Assembly (NCBI GenBank): GCA_007922195.1
Contig: ML682008.1
Span: forward strand, 8,422,764 to 8,486,763
Length of the DNA stretch: 64,000 nucleotides
Origin: Podocnemis expansa
Taxonomy: Eukaryota > Chordata > Testudines > Podocnemididae
Reading direction: 5' to 3'
The first letter of the stretch is position 1; the number at the start of each line of letters is the position of its first letter. A program made the position numbers and the translations under genes. A model generated the notes under the pieces. The model was not told where the DNA came from and did not search any database. It worked only from the letters and a program-made list of their open reading frames with translations. Shown in pieces: positions 47,204 through 59,379 of the stretch.

Positions 47204-49769
47204 ATGGTCTGAGAATGATGGAGTAGTATCCTTTTCAGTTTATATAATCATTTGCCTTAGAGGAGGCAGATAGTGGGCACGTGTGCAATGGATGGCAACC
47301 TCACAATTTGGGAAGTCCATTCACTGAAAGCCTCTGTTATTTCAGGTCCATTTTGTATCTTAATAACCCACAAGTGAACCAGAGTTCTAACTGCTTTGTA
47401 AACCTCCATCACCAAAATGCCAACAATTGACTTCCAAAGTAGGCACTGACTTGTAGCAGTCTGGGCTTTCTAGTTTTCAAATAACAAAAACAACTAATTT
47501 CTAGACTGGGTTGCTTCAGCTGTGTGTCCTCTGCTGAATGGTCGCAGTAGTCTTTTCACATACTTTCAGAAAAGGGGCCTTCCTCATCAGAAAGTTCTGG
47601 GCCTGCTGCTTGTCATTCCAGAGGTGCAAGAAAATGTAGATTGCCCACTTAGTGATGGTGGTGCTGCCTCATTTGTACTGGTCGGCCACTGGAGATTCCT
47701 CAGCTGTAAACTTTCTTTATGAGTTGTCTCCACCAGCATGTCAGCCTGCAGCCTGCCTGATCTCCTGAACCTCCCCACCTTCTGAGAGTGAGAAGCCAGC
47801 ACCAAAAGGGCAATCCAGCTTTTCCCTGGTATTTGCCTCCAATTCCTGCAGTGAGAATTCCAGCAATGGCATTTGGCACAGTTCATATTCTGACTGGGAT
47901 CCCTGCTTTCACATCACAGTGCAGGTCATGATTGCAAAACCAGAAGGGAAATGCTGTAATGAGTTGCTGAGCTAATGTCATTTCCACCCACATGCTGGGA
48001 AAGTCAGTTTTTCCTACAACCCCTTGTGAAAGATTGCAAAGAGCAATTCACATTATGGCAGTGTTTAGAACCAAGGCACAAGTCGCCAGAAGGCCCAGAG
48101 GCTCAGCTGGGTCAGAGCAGTGCAGTGTGGCTGCTCTCACTCAAGGTAGGAAGGCTTGAGTAGAGAAACTCAAGTTAATGCTGCAGTGAAGCCATACCTG
48201 AAAGGTGATGTTTTTGTGACGAATGCCTTCACTGAAATGGCATAGTAGTCTTTTTGGAAGAGATATCAAGAATTTAATGAACACATAGTATAAAATACTC
48301 TCTTAATGTTGCAGGGGTTCCTTGTAGGTCAGCCATGAGGCACCTGGGTGCAGAAGTAGGAGTACTGACCCTACCACTTCCTTTGCTGTAACTATCTAGT
48401 ATCTGATAATATAATTTCAACTCATCAAATCCCAGGCTACAAAACTCCGCAAAAAAACAGGATTCAGAATTGCAGAACAGCTGAGAAGAATCTAAGTTAC
48501 CCCCATCTCCCACCCTCAAATAAGAGGCCGAATTAAAAGGTTAGTGAAAACAGGGTTAAAATCAATATTCACAAACAAACTAAAAACCTCAAGCACTTGA
48601 AAACGATATATGCATTTGTCTGCAGTCAGGGGGCTCTGCACAGAAAACCTTGCAGCTAAGATGGAAAAAAGATCTACAATCAAGCACACTAACAACAGCC
48701 ACAGAACTGAAAGAGGTGGGGCAGTGTCAAAGGTGTGTGAGGGGATAGTGGAATGAAATGAATAGTAAGCATGCAAATCCAAGGGAGCAAATTCTGAGCT
48801 ATAAATTGCTGATTTGTTAGCTGCAGTTCTTTTTATGGTGCATGAAACTTGCATGTGTGTGTGGAATTCTAATGCACTTCTATGCCTGCAATTGCCCCTT
48901 TGGTGAATGTTAGTCATTCCAAGGTAAAGACATCCGTTAACGAGGAAAGCCTTTGGGCTAGATTTGTGCTAAATTAACCTCTCTAGCTGCAGGTCCATGT
49001 AAGCACCACTGCCAAGGAGGTAACACCATGTTCTGAAGGGGAAATTTCAGTGGCAGCAAAAATTATGGCCTTGGCTTTCTGTAGATACTTCTTTCTCTCT
49101 CATCTCATATGGGGCCATTTAGGTGTTAGGAAAGATTAACAAGTCCTTCCACTGAAAATCAGACTGATCAGGAGGTATTTTAAATGGGCCACAGTTAAAG
49201 TATTAGGTCTCTCCGTGGCCCTGCTGTGTTCAGGAAATCAGCCAGGTGGAAGGGGAAGAGAGGCCATAATGCACCCACTCCCAGCCACACAGAAAAATGT
49301 CACTCTTTCCATGTTTTAGCTCACAGCAGATACAAAACTGTAGCTGGAGTGACTGAATGGTTAGAGGTTTACGTTTAGCAAAACGGAGGGCAAAGGGAGC
49401 TAATTTAAGTGAATGCTCCCCACTCCAGGCAGTTCTGTGAAGTTCATTGCTTTCTGATTGTGCCTTGGAACCAGTCTTCATGCTGCAAAGCCAGCATACT
49501 CAAGGCTTGCCGCATTCAATTCCCTTTCCTAATGTGTAAAGGAGGAAAGCCAACATGGTGCAATCGATAAATACATGCAGCTGTGAGACAGACAACCAAA
49601 CAGCCAGACTTACCAACTTCTTTTATTTACAGGCACTACTTTGGAAAAAAGGCACAAGAGGAAAAATGTGATTTGTAAAGGGGTAGAACCAAAGTCAGAA
49701 TTCACAAAATGCAACCTCTCATAGAAATTAAACTGTTGAAAGTTACCAGGTGCTAATCATTTGATGTTG
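47204..49769. other. Unassigned sequence
   Basis: Repeat-poor. A minus-strand open stretch around 47515-47660 is discussed among the rejected items. Confidence 0.5.
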
Positions 49770-49786
49770 TTTTTTTTTTTTTTTTA
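49770..49786. repeat. Poly(T) run
   Basis: Uninterrupted T-run, possibly the reversed poly(A) of a decayed retro-element. Confidence 0.7.
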
Positions 49787-49874
49787 AACCAGGGTTAGGG
49801 GAGGCAGTTTGTTCACATTTCTAATCTCTGATCCTTTTCCCAGTAAATCAAATAGTAACACTCTCATGCCTATC

Positions 49875-50585
49875 TCTTGGATTCAAAGAGCTTGGCTTGT
49901 TTAGGCCAAAGGAAGGCTGAGGAGAAATATGATTGCTCCCTATGCATACATCAGAGGGATGAATACCAGGGGAGGAGATGAATTATTTAAGTTCAGTGCC
50001 AATGTGGGCACAAGAACAATGGATATAAACTGGACATCAGGAAGTTTAGGCTTGAAATAAGATGTAGATTTCTAACCGTCAGAGGAATGAAGCTCTGGAA
50101 TAGCCGCCTAAGGGGAGCAGTGGAGGCAAAAAACCTACCAGCTTCTAAATTGAGCAGGTTACATTTATGGAGGGGACGGTATAATGGGAGGGCTTAATTT
50201 GGTAATTAACTGGTCTTGGTCTTAAATATGCCAGTGGCCTGTGATGGGATGGGTTCTGAGTAGGTGCAGAGAATTCTTCTTTGGGCGTCTGGCTGGTAGG
50301 TCTTGCCCACGTGCTCAGGGATTAGCTGATTGCCGTATTTGGGGTCAGGAGAGGAATCTTCCACTGGACTAACTGGCAGGGTCCCTGGAGCTTTCTCGCC
50401 TTCCCCTGTAGCATGGGTCACTTGCTGGTGCTTTTTCTGTATCCTAAAGTCTTTAAATCATGATTTGGGAACTTTGACTGAATCATAGGTTAGGTGGCTA
50501 TTGCAGGAGTGGGCCTGTGTTGTGCAGGAGGTCAGACTAGATGATCATACTAGTCCCTTCTGACCATAAATATCTGTGAATTGGA
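49875..50585 (+). mobile_element. CR1 LINE 3' end, distinct subfamily
   Basis: Contains GGACATCAGGAAGTTTAGGC, GGAATGAAGCTCTGGAATAG and the 3' end GTCAGACTAGATGATCATAC followed by CCCTTCTGACCATAAATAT. About 200 bp near 50200-50450 looks atypical and may be an insertion. Confidence 0.75.
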
Positions 50586-51305
50586 AGAAGACAAGGCCCT
50601 GAGCTGATTGTGTCAGAACGTGCTGTGGAAGTGACATTCTGGCCTTGGAATGGGCAGCACTCCACATTGTTTAACAGAAACCTGTCCAGGCAGTCAGTGG
50701 TAGCAAGACTGAAGAACTATAAAAATAGTCTCCAATCTCTTTGTCCAAAAACAGTGGCTGAAATAGAGAGAGTGTAAAAGGTAGTCAGATGAGATCCTTG
50801 GGGATCTAAAAAGTAGCTGGAAACAAAAGAACATGACGGTTGCAAGGCTGAACTTCTTAAATTGATTTACCTATTCTAAAATATCTGCTGCTTCCTCCTG
50901 CAAACCTGAACTGAGCTTTTTCTTCATGATTGCAAGTGCAGAGTGCTTCCCTCACTCTGCCTGTCTTTTCTCTTTCTGCCTGAAATAACAAAGTGAAATG
51001 TACAAGAATGTTGCTCTCCAAAATGCTCACAAAGGTAGCATCCTTATATCTCAGTGCCACAATGTGAGAACATAGCAGACAAACACAGCTAAGTAAAGTA
51101 TTCTACACACATGAGCCCGCAGTCTAAAACGTAATCGCTAGGTCAAATCTTTTGAGACAGCAGTGGTTTCAGCTCAGTTTCTCTGGTAACAGTATTCAGT
51201 TTTAAACACAGTTTGTAGCCAGTAGATTGGAGAGCATTTGGCAGGGTAAAAATACATTTCTAGTTCTTTACCTGATCTCTAGGAACAGGTCTGAATTATA
51301 TAACT
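50586..51305. other. Unassigned sequence
   Basis: Nothing recognised. Confidence 0.5.
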
Positions 51306-51426
51306 ATGGGCCAAATTCTGCAGTCCACCCAAACTTATGTTTAAATACCATGCCTTTAAATAGCATGCTCTCCCCTGGGTTCCAATATGACCTTAATGGA
51401 ATGGAGATGACAGGATTTGGCCCTAT
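51306..51426. repeat. Palindrome-ended MITE-like repeat
   Basis: Starts GGGCCAAATTCTGC and ends CAGGATTTGGCCC, giving an 11-bp near-perfect TIR. The middle is not obviously palindromic. Confidence 0.55.
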
Positions 51427-52819
51427 GCATTTCTACTTAAAATGAGCCCATGCTACACAACGCAGATCTGGATCTAAATTTAGAGCCACCAGAGCTGGGT
51501 TTGTTCATAACTGGGGTTTTATTTCAGGTTTCTAATTTATTCAGCCACTTGCTTAATGTGATGGTCATTGTTAAAAAGGAAGGGAAGAAAAAACAGTGAT
51601 TATAAAAAGGAATACAGTAGCATGCCACGGCCCTTAAGGAAAACTAAAATTGTTTTAATAGCCAGCCTGAATTAGTGCCACATGGTCTGGCAAATTCAAG
51701 CTGGTTTTGGGAAAACCTCCAGAAGATTGAGATTTGATTAGATTTTGGGTAAACCCTGTCAAGCTGAGATGCTGCTTCAAAGCCCAGCTGATTGTTTTTA
51801 AATTCTTCCCCTCTCCTGTGTCCTGTTTTTCCTAAACACAGCCAGATGATTTTGTGCCCCCACACAGATCCACTGCCCTAGTGCCCTTCTTCTCAAGAAT
51901 AATCTCTTGATTTTTTCACCACCCGTGTCACACCATGCATTGTCTTTTCACTGATTCCCAACTTCTCTTGCTATGACCCCTAACGGACTGATCTACCACA
52001 GTAGTGTCCTTTCAAACCCATGCCAGTGTCTCAGGAGGCGTAGCAGTCTGTCAATGTCTTACTATTGCATACACACGTGGGTTTACTGGGTTAGGAGCTA
52101 CATGGTTCATTGCTTATTTCTGAGAGAAAGAGGAGGACATGGAGATCATAATTTTTAAAGACAACAGCCATCACACATTACCAGATTTCAAGAGCTTTCA
52201 GAATGGATGTCACAAGCTGAATATTAGAAAAGAGAGTTTGAGGAGGAGGGACATCAGGAAGACTAGAATGCCAGTCTGAAAGTGTTTGATACTTAAAGGT
52301 TGGATTTGGCTTGATGTGAGTGGGCTGAGGATTAGGGGCCATTTATAACTATTAACAATTATGATGCACAATGGAATAAGAATTTACGTAATAGTTTGCT
52401 GATGAGGCTAAAAGAATAATGCTGCTTTATTCTGCTATAGAAACTTGTTTGTCAATAAGGTAAACAGATGTATCTCAGAAAGCACATAAAGACAGATGTG
52501 CCCAGGAACAAGTAGTTGCTTTTCTCAGATCACTTTTCATACCATGAACCTGTAACCTACTTATCATAGAGAAAACAAGAATCAAACAACAAAAAAACAA
52601 AAACAATCAAACAAAAAAACTCTGCCCTATCCAGAACTGCTCCTATATATTCTTCTTCCCTACTGTGAAAATGCACTTAAAAGAAGATGTATATCATTTT
52701 TCCCTTTGAAGGGAGAATACAACACAAGTGACATTTGCCACTAGGAATTCCTATGGTGGGGAGCCAATACTGAGAAGAAAAGTAGCGGAGACCCATGGGG
52801 CTTGCATATATTTGTAAGT
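51427..52819. other. Unassigned sequence
   Basis: An A-rich CAAAC/AAAAC run at 52575-52620 could be an old retroposon tail. Otherwise nothing is recognised. Confidence 0.45.
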
Positions 52820-52915
52820 ACATGGAATCATAGAAATTAGAGATGGAAAATACCATTGAGTTCATCCCCAGGGGGCTGTGCAGGATTGTTATTCTCCACT
52901 GTTTTATACAGCTGA
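52820..52915 (-). mobile_element. Short CR1-like 3' end
   Basis: TGGAATCATAGAAATTAGAG, ATGGAAAATACCATTGAG and TGTGCAGGATTGTTATTC follow the reverse-strand CR1 3' end pattern of a further subfamily. Confidence 0.55.
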
Positions 52916-53667
52916 GGGGTTTTTTATTGTTGTTGTTCATCCGTTTGCAAGGAGACACTTGTAGTTTCCCATGTTCCCCAACACATTCCCCAAAGTCCCT
53001 CACCTCACATACTCCTTTCAAGGAAAGCCCATGTAATTGTGGTTCAGCCTGTCACAAGATCTTAAGCTTTCAAGCCTGGTGCACAATTTACCATTAAAAT
53101 TAGCACAGATTCAAATTTACTATAGCTCTAGAATTAAAATTATTCTAAGTAATCTGTGCCTGTGGCCTTACAGTTGAAATATAAAACTAGGATGCTGAAC
53201 CTGAAGGTTCAGCTTCCAGGACTGTCTCAATATTCCTGTTTGACAGTGGATGTGGAATTTGTGTTTCAGCTCCCAGATCTTTAAAATAGGGATGATGATA
53301 CTTCTGGATCTCACAACGGGTTTGCCATAAACACATGCAAGGTGCACAGATACTATAATGATGGGAACCAAAAAAAGGATGTAGTAGATTTTGAAATAGC
53401 CTAAAGGAGATTCTTTTTTAGAGGCCCCAAACTTTACTCACACACTACATTCAGCTCCCAGGGGTACCCAGTATAGCAGACCTGATATGCTTTCAGTGGT
53501 ATGGAGAGAAGAGAGGCTCCTAGGAACCAGGGAATGGGGGTCTGCACATCTTAGTCACTGTAGGACCCTCATCTACAGGGCACCCTGGGATGGCCATATA
53601 CACCAACTCCTCTATAGAATTGAAGTCATGCCACTGTGTGGATCCTCCTCCAGTCCTCCCACTTCTT
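52916..53667. other. Unassigned sequence
   Basis: Nothing recognised. Confidence 0.5.
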
Positions 53668-53960
53668 CTAGGCGCTGTACATACACATATTAAAGCAAAG
53701 TCTGCTCCCAAAGAGCCTAGAGTCTAAATCAGTGGCTCTCTACCTGTTTACTGTTGTGGGCCACATACGCAGCCCTCTCTGTGTTATGTGGCCACGTCCA
53801 CAGAAAATGATCTACGTGACACTGAGGATGTCATGTAGGCTGCAGTTGTATACGGATTGGGCTGTACATGGCTCGCAAGCCACAGGATAAGAATCACTCA
53901 GCTAAATAGACAAGAAGGGTAATAGGTAGGAGGCAGGAAGCGAGGTAGAAGCTCACAAAG
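53668..53960. repeat. Ancient interspersed repeat, family T, split by a hAT MITE
   Basis: Left part TCTAGGCGCTGTACATACAC to AGAGTCTAAAT (53729). The right part resumes at 53900 as AGCTAAATAGACAAGAAGGG. The hAT MITE at 53730-53899 lies between. Confidence 0.55.
53730..53899. mobile_element. 170-bp hAT MITE inserted in an older repeat
   Basis: Ends CAGTGGCTCTCTACC and GATAAGAATCACTC. TSD GTCTAAAT (53722-53729) and AGCTAAAT (53900-53907) match at 6 of 8, and the host repeat continues across the joined site. Confidence 0.8.
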
Positions 53961-54002
53961 ACTTACAGAAGCCTTCAGAATATACAACTAAGGTCAGACT
54001 TT

Positions 54003-54122
54003 CAAAAGAGCTCAGCTTCCATGTAGGAGAAATGAGTAATGTGATTTTTCAATGGGTCTTTTGGAAATCGGCCCATAAGTGTCACAGAGGGAGCTAAACA
54101 TTTCTGAAAATCTGGCCCTTAT
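54003..54122. repeat. Palindrome-ended MITE-like repeat
   Basis: Left AAGGTCAGACTTTCAAAAG pairs with right CTGAAAATCTGGCCCTT. An inner pair TTTTCAATGGGT...TTTGGAAATCGGCCC repeats the motif. Confidence 0.55.
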
Positions 54123-54299
54123 TTAGGTACCTGTCCAGGAGTTGACGACAGTGATTAACATATAATTTGACAAGGCCTGGAACCTTCCTAATCTCAGGGC
54201 CCCCTTCCTGTATTGTTTGAGCCCCCTTTATGCATGTGCGGGCCCCAGCCCATGGAGGCTTTGCAGCCACTTCTCAGTACCAAATGCATTGGTTATCAC

Positions 54300-54480
54300 T
54301 CCGATACACACATACACACTCAGTGTGTCCACACATCCCACCACACAAACATACTCAGTGTGTCCACATGCACTCTTACACACCCACACCCAGCTACATG
54401 CCCTCCCACCCAGCTACACATACAGACACCACCAGCTACACACGCACGCACACACGCAGCTACGCACGCACCCCCATCCC
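54300..54480. repeat. CA-rich imperfect minisatellite
   Basis: Includes ACACTCAGTGTGTCCACA, repeated at about 54316 and 54352, and four CAGCTAC(A/G)C-type units between 54400 and 54470. The long frames here are low-complexity artefacts. Confidence 0.75.
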
Positions 54481-57009
54481 CAGGGGAGTGCGCTAGGGCA
54501 CAACAGTTCTGTCTGCAGCTTAGGGGGACACCTACTGTGCTGCTTACCCCAATCCCACCATGGGGCTCCCCCGGGCCGACCCGAGGCCTTACCTCGGCTG
54601 TTTCTATTTGTCCCTGCTCCCAGTAGTGCCACGTTTGTGCTGGACTCAGTGCCAGAAAGCAGCAACGCCAGGGTGGGCTGGCTGGCAAAGTTTCACCTGG
54701 GGCCTGGGAGCTGCTATTCAGCTACCACTGCTCCTGAGCTAAGTATGCATCTGAGCACGCTCAGGACGAGAGATTCAAATACTCCCAGCCTACAGGGCTT
54801 AAGGGGGAAAGCACCAGAACACAGAACTCTGCCCCATTTTTCTATTTTTAGCGGCCCTTGAATGCTGGCCCCCTAAAATGGTGGACCCCAGAATGACGTT
54901 CCGGTGCATTCCCCCTTACTTTAACCCCTGGTTGTTGAGTCCTTTTGCAAACATGATCCCACATGACTTGCCAGTGCTCAAACAAGAAGATTGTGGCCAT
55001 GCTAGGATCAAGCCTAGAATTCATCTGCCAGTGCCTTAACTGTAAGGCCCTCTTTCCCGTCCGCTTGGTAAAGATATCAAGATTTGGTCTATACTTAACA
55101 GGAGTTATAGGTTCTTATTGAAATACTGTGGTAGCAATCATTGCTTTAATATTATGATCGCAATGTGACTGAAAAATGTGCCATGACCTTGTGAAAATAC
55201 AAATGTAAAACTAATGGCAGTGTAAGCCAAACTGTGGTAAATAGAATATTTTTTTAAAAAAAGAGAGATGAAGGAACTGCACATTAATGCCAGCCTTAAT
55301 AATATAATTGATTTACTTTGAACTAGCTAAATGATTTATTCTGAAAAATTAAGTTTTGAAGCAATATTGTGCTTCAAGATTTTTCTCCATATCTTTGACA
55401 GCTCTTAAAAAGACCTCTTGTTTCTTGACTAGCCTCCTGACCATGGATTGTAATACCTCAGGCTTCTCCATTTTGTTTAACATTTTTTCACTCCAAGTTA
55501 TGTTTTATGTATAAAATTGAGGTTTTTAAATGAACATAAAGCCAGAGTAACCAAATATTTTTGTGAGGCAATTTGTGTAATTCTTAAGTACCAAGAAAGC
55601 TCACTAAACAAATTAATCTTTTATTTTCTTTTTTAAAAGATAGAATGGAACATTATGATCACCAGCTCCAACCTTGTGTGCATCTCTAGTTATAGAATTT
55701 CACTTAGTAATTCTCTACTATGTTACTGATCACTGTTGAGCCTGAACATGTAATTTAGGAAGACTTCTTGTCTCAATTTAAAGATTATTTAAAGGTGAGG
55801 TGAGCTCCCCAATACCAGTCCCTGGTATTGTGTCTGGTAGGCATGTAAATCAGCTGTGCCCTTGTGGTATGTAAGGATTTGTAACTGTCACGAGATGTGA
55901 CGATTTTGTCTCCTCCATGCTGAATCTTTAAATGTGTGGAGTCTCTGTGAATGTCTTCTAGGAAGCTGCATTGTGGGGAAGTTCAAGACGGCAGAATCTC
56001 TGCTTTCCCTTTTATGGAGATACTATAGTTCTCTTTTCTGCCTCTGCTGACTTCCATAGTCTGAAATAAAAATAACCTGAAAGTGCATAGGAAATGCAAC
56101 ATCTCCTGTTTGTAATATAGCTTCTTGCTTGTTCCCACATTCCAAATCAATGTACAGCATGCTATTATTTCTCCTTTGTGCCTTCCCAGGATTTCTGTTA
56201 ACTCAGATCAACAAAAGGGAGACACACATGCAGATGACTGCACATTCTGTTGCCACTTCATGGCCTTGCTGATGTGCAGAAGATCAGACATGGGGACATT
56301 TTTCTGCATTGCTGAGTCTTGTGTTTGGCCACATCTGGAGTGCTGGAGGAAGTCATGTAACCCCCAGGCCAGCCTGTGGGCACCTCAGATACAAATGTGT
56401 TATTTAGTGACAGATGATGAACTAACAAAGATTTAGTAGTGCTAGATTAGATTTAGGGGTGGGGATGAAGGATTGTCAAGGTACTAGAAAAAAATGTTCT
56501 TTGGGAGAAATAAAACTACAAACATCTAAGCCCTCTTAAGCTGTCCTAATTTGCAGTAGAGAACATAATTAATTCACACTGTGTCTTTAAAACACAAATG
56601 AGAGTATTGCATGTGGTGGTCCCAATCCTCTTCTCACACTAGTTTTACGTTGGGACAATGCTATTGACTTAGTGGAGTTACTCCTGGTTTATCTTGGTGT
56701 GACTAAGATGAGCATCAGTCCCAATATGTTTCCAAGTTACCCTTCCTGCTTTCAGTGGGAACTATTTATGGAAGTAACTAGTGGGTGGCATGTTCTACCT
56801 CCTCCCCTTTCCCCTGACAAAAAAAAAAATTCTAACTTGTTGCACGTATAAGCTACCATATCACCATGACTTTCTTGCCTTCTCCAATGACAAGTGAACT
56901 CTAGCCTTTTAGTATACTCCCAATTATTTTTGTACAATAGAATAAGTACACCTGATCTGACTCCACACTTTCTTATTTCTCAATATTCATAATTCCATAT
57001 CCAGAATTC
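54481..57009. other. Unassigned sequence
   Basis: 54481-54900 is GC-rich and probably the rest of a repeat with the CA-rich tract. From 54900 it is AT-rich, and family Q lies at 56622-56732. No gene seen. Confidence 0.45.
56622..56732. repeat. Short palindromic MITE, family Q
   Basis: CCCAATCCTCTTCTCACACT, GTGGAGTTACTCCTGG and a mirrored right end GATGAGCATCAGTCCCA match the family Q pattern. Confidence 0.55.
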
Positions 57010-57130
57010 CATAGTATAGTGGCTAGCACCTCTGCTTAACATGCAGAAGGGCCTGGGTTCAATTCCCAGGGGGTTGGACTCGATGATCTCATGAGGTCCC
57101 TTCCAGCCTTATGATTTGATTTGATTTGAA
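57010..57130 (+). mobile_element. tRNA-derived SINE with CR1-like tail
   Basis: The tRNA-like head has TAGTATAGTGGCTAGCAC (A box) and GGTTCAATTCC (B box, 57056-57066). It joins directly to GGTTGGACTCGATGATCTCA, AGGTCCCTTCCAGCC and an ATTTG tandem tail, as in CR1 3' ends. Turtle SINEs are known to borrow CR1-like tails for mobilisation. Confidence 0.8.
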
Positions 57131-57565
57131 TTTCTGGTCTTTCCCAACTCTCATCTGCAATCTGTGACATGGCAATCACCAGCTTGTATGAGTATGACTT
57201 TATCCTGAGTGATTTATTAAGCATGTACTTGATTTTTTCAGTTTTGAAAACAGAAATGTTGTGGAGGGGCATCAGCTTAGGGCAGTTTTGTGTCTGTAAC
57301 TTACTATAGTTTCACTAAAAATCTCTGTTAACAGCAGCACTATCCTCCTGCCAAATGGACAGCCTATGTTATAAATTTGAGGATTGCAGTGCAGTGCAGT
57401 CACAACTCAATTACATGCTAGGATTTCTTTCCCCAAGAGCTTTTCTGGAATATATAGATAGCCTTTTGTTTGTTTTCAGTATTAGTTCTTCCATTCAAAG
57501 ATCATCTAAATCTAGATTGCAGCATAGGAGAAACCAAACAGAATGAGAACTTTTGTTAATATACA
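57131..57565. other. Unassigned sequence
   Basis: Nothing recognised. Confidence 0.5.
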
Positions 57566-57573
57566 GAGTAGAC

Positions 57574-57783
57574 CAGGGGTCTCAAACTCAAATCACCATG
57601 AGGGCCACATGAGGACCGCACAAGGGCCGCATGAGGACTAGTATGTTAGCCCAAGGACTGCACCACTGAAACCTTTTCATATAATGATATTGCGAATAAT
57701 GGTAATGGTAGTGTCATTTCAGGGCATAGGACGTAACTTTAGGGGCCGCATGTGACCCACAGGCCACATGTTTGAGACCACTG
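57574..57783. mobile_element. 210-bp hAT MITE, family C copy 2
   Basis: TIRs CAGGGGTCTCAAAC and GTTTGAGACCACTG. TSD GAGTAGAC/GACTAGAC (57566-57573 and 57784-57791; 7 of 8). Same orientation and same length as copy 1. Confidence 0.9.
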
Positions 57784-57791
57784 GACTAGAC

Positions 57792-59379
57792 AATGATGGT
57801 GTGTGGTACATGAATGGTGTACAAATCATACTTGATGATTTTATAGCAGTCATATTCCATGACTCTATATGATCTTGTTGATTGTGTGCACTTATGTTCC
57901 TCTGTTCATCTTCCTTTTGTTTAAAATACAAATCAAAGGGAATTAATGGTACCAGATATACAGGAAGATTTTAAAAAAAACCCATAGGTACTTCAAATTA
58001 AGCCACTAATTTACATTTTGACTACTAATTGAGGCCTAGCAGCTTCTCTTGGTTGGAGATGAGGATGCTCAGTACTTTTGAAAACCATCCAATTAGTTAA
58101 AGGCCTAGCTGTAGGCACCCACTTATAAAAATCATGGTTTTGGGGACTGAAATACTTCATCTGGGCACAGAGCAAATACAGGCTGTGGCACCGTTCATCT
58201 ACCTTCATTGGCTTGAGGTCAGGCCCTAAGTTGCTGCCGCTTTGTTGAGACAGCCAATAAGATATTAATTGTTATGACTATTGTGATGGTGAGTTTCTGA
58301 TGTTCATTAGTAGCTAAACTGAGATGATCCTTTCACAAAGGATGAATGTCTGTGAGATGGGACTGATTTCTGATCGCTACCAATCAGGGCCAATTTCACA
58401 CTGCTGACCAGGAGGTGAAAGATCCTTTGTTCTGTTATGAATCTCCAGAGTCCACTGCATCACTATTTTTTCATATTTGAATGCTTCAAAAAAAGCTGGT
58501 ACAGAGTAGTATCTGGCAAAAACAATGCGGTCTGCTGTATACAAAATCAGTCATCTGCCAGAAGCGATGATTGCATTATACTACATAGCACTTAACTGTG
58601 CTCTCCACTGGGTGTTGTGATGACCTTGTTATTGTTTTAGCAGCCTGGTAAGATGGGGCAATCACAAAGTTATAGCTTGTGTTATAAGCATATTATGCAC
58701 CTGAGAAAATGATTTGTGATCATAGCACATTAGCCTTTTTAAAAATCAAATCAAGAGTTTTACATACAAGGGAGCTAAAGGCATTCGATTCTTTCTGGCA
58801 TCTCCTCCTGAGCTCTGGCATTGAATTGTAAGCTAATGGTCACATTTTTGTACAGAACTAGCTGGGGCAGATCAATTATCTTCCCAAAGATAGCTCCGGT
58901 TGAGCATGCTGGAACATAGTCCGGGAAAGAGAGAGAGAGAGTTTGGCTAGGGGCACAAGATTGACCACGCATGTGGTGATTGACCAGGGAGCTGTCCTTT
59001 GTCCTAAGGAATCCAGAAGGGGTTTGAATATGAGGGGTAGATATATGAACAAATACAGATCCAAATTCCATTAGGAAATAATCATGGAAGCGCAGTAGAA
59101 TGACTTAAATCTGATAACAAGGCTCCTTGACAGGGAGCCAATGTGTGTTTCCAGTCCCAAAGCAAATTGGCCCCCATTTCTGTGTCGTCCTAAGTTGGTG
59201 GAGATTGACTAAATGGGTAACACAGCTCAAGTGGTAGAGAGGTTCATGGCTGGAGAAGGAAGCAGATTCATACAAATCTACACAAGTTTCTTCTTCACCC
59301 TTCTCCTTCGAGATATTTTGCTGAAACAGGGCTCAGTCTCAGGCCAGGAAATCAGAAGATCATTAAAGAGGAGGTTGAC
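57792..59379. other. Unassigned sequence
   Basis: AT-rich; the last ~240 bp may be 5' CR1 sequence. Confidence 0.45.

Noticed and set aside
47515..47660. Minus-strand stretch that reads like protein (ITKWAIYIFLHLWNDKQQAQ...)
   Set aside because: Only about 48 codons; the upstream part has stops and I recognise no family. A decayed processed pseudogene is possible but unsupported.
54217..54861. 214-codon His/Thr-rich frame
   Set aside because: Derived from the CA-rich minisatellite and adjoining GC-rich DNA.
57010..57075. Functional tRNA gene
   Set aside because: A and B boxes exist, but the acceptor stem does not pair well and a CR1-like tail follows directly, so it is a SINE.
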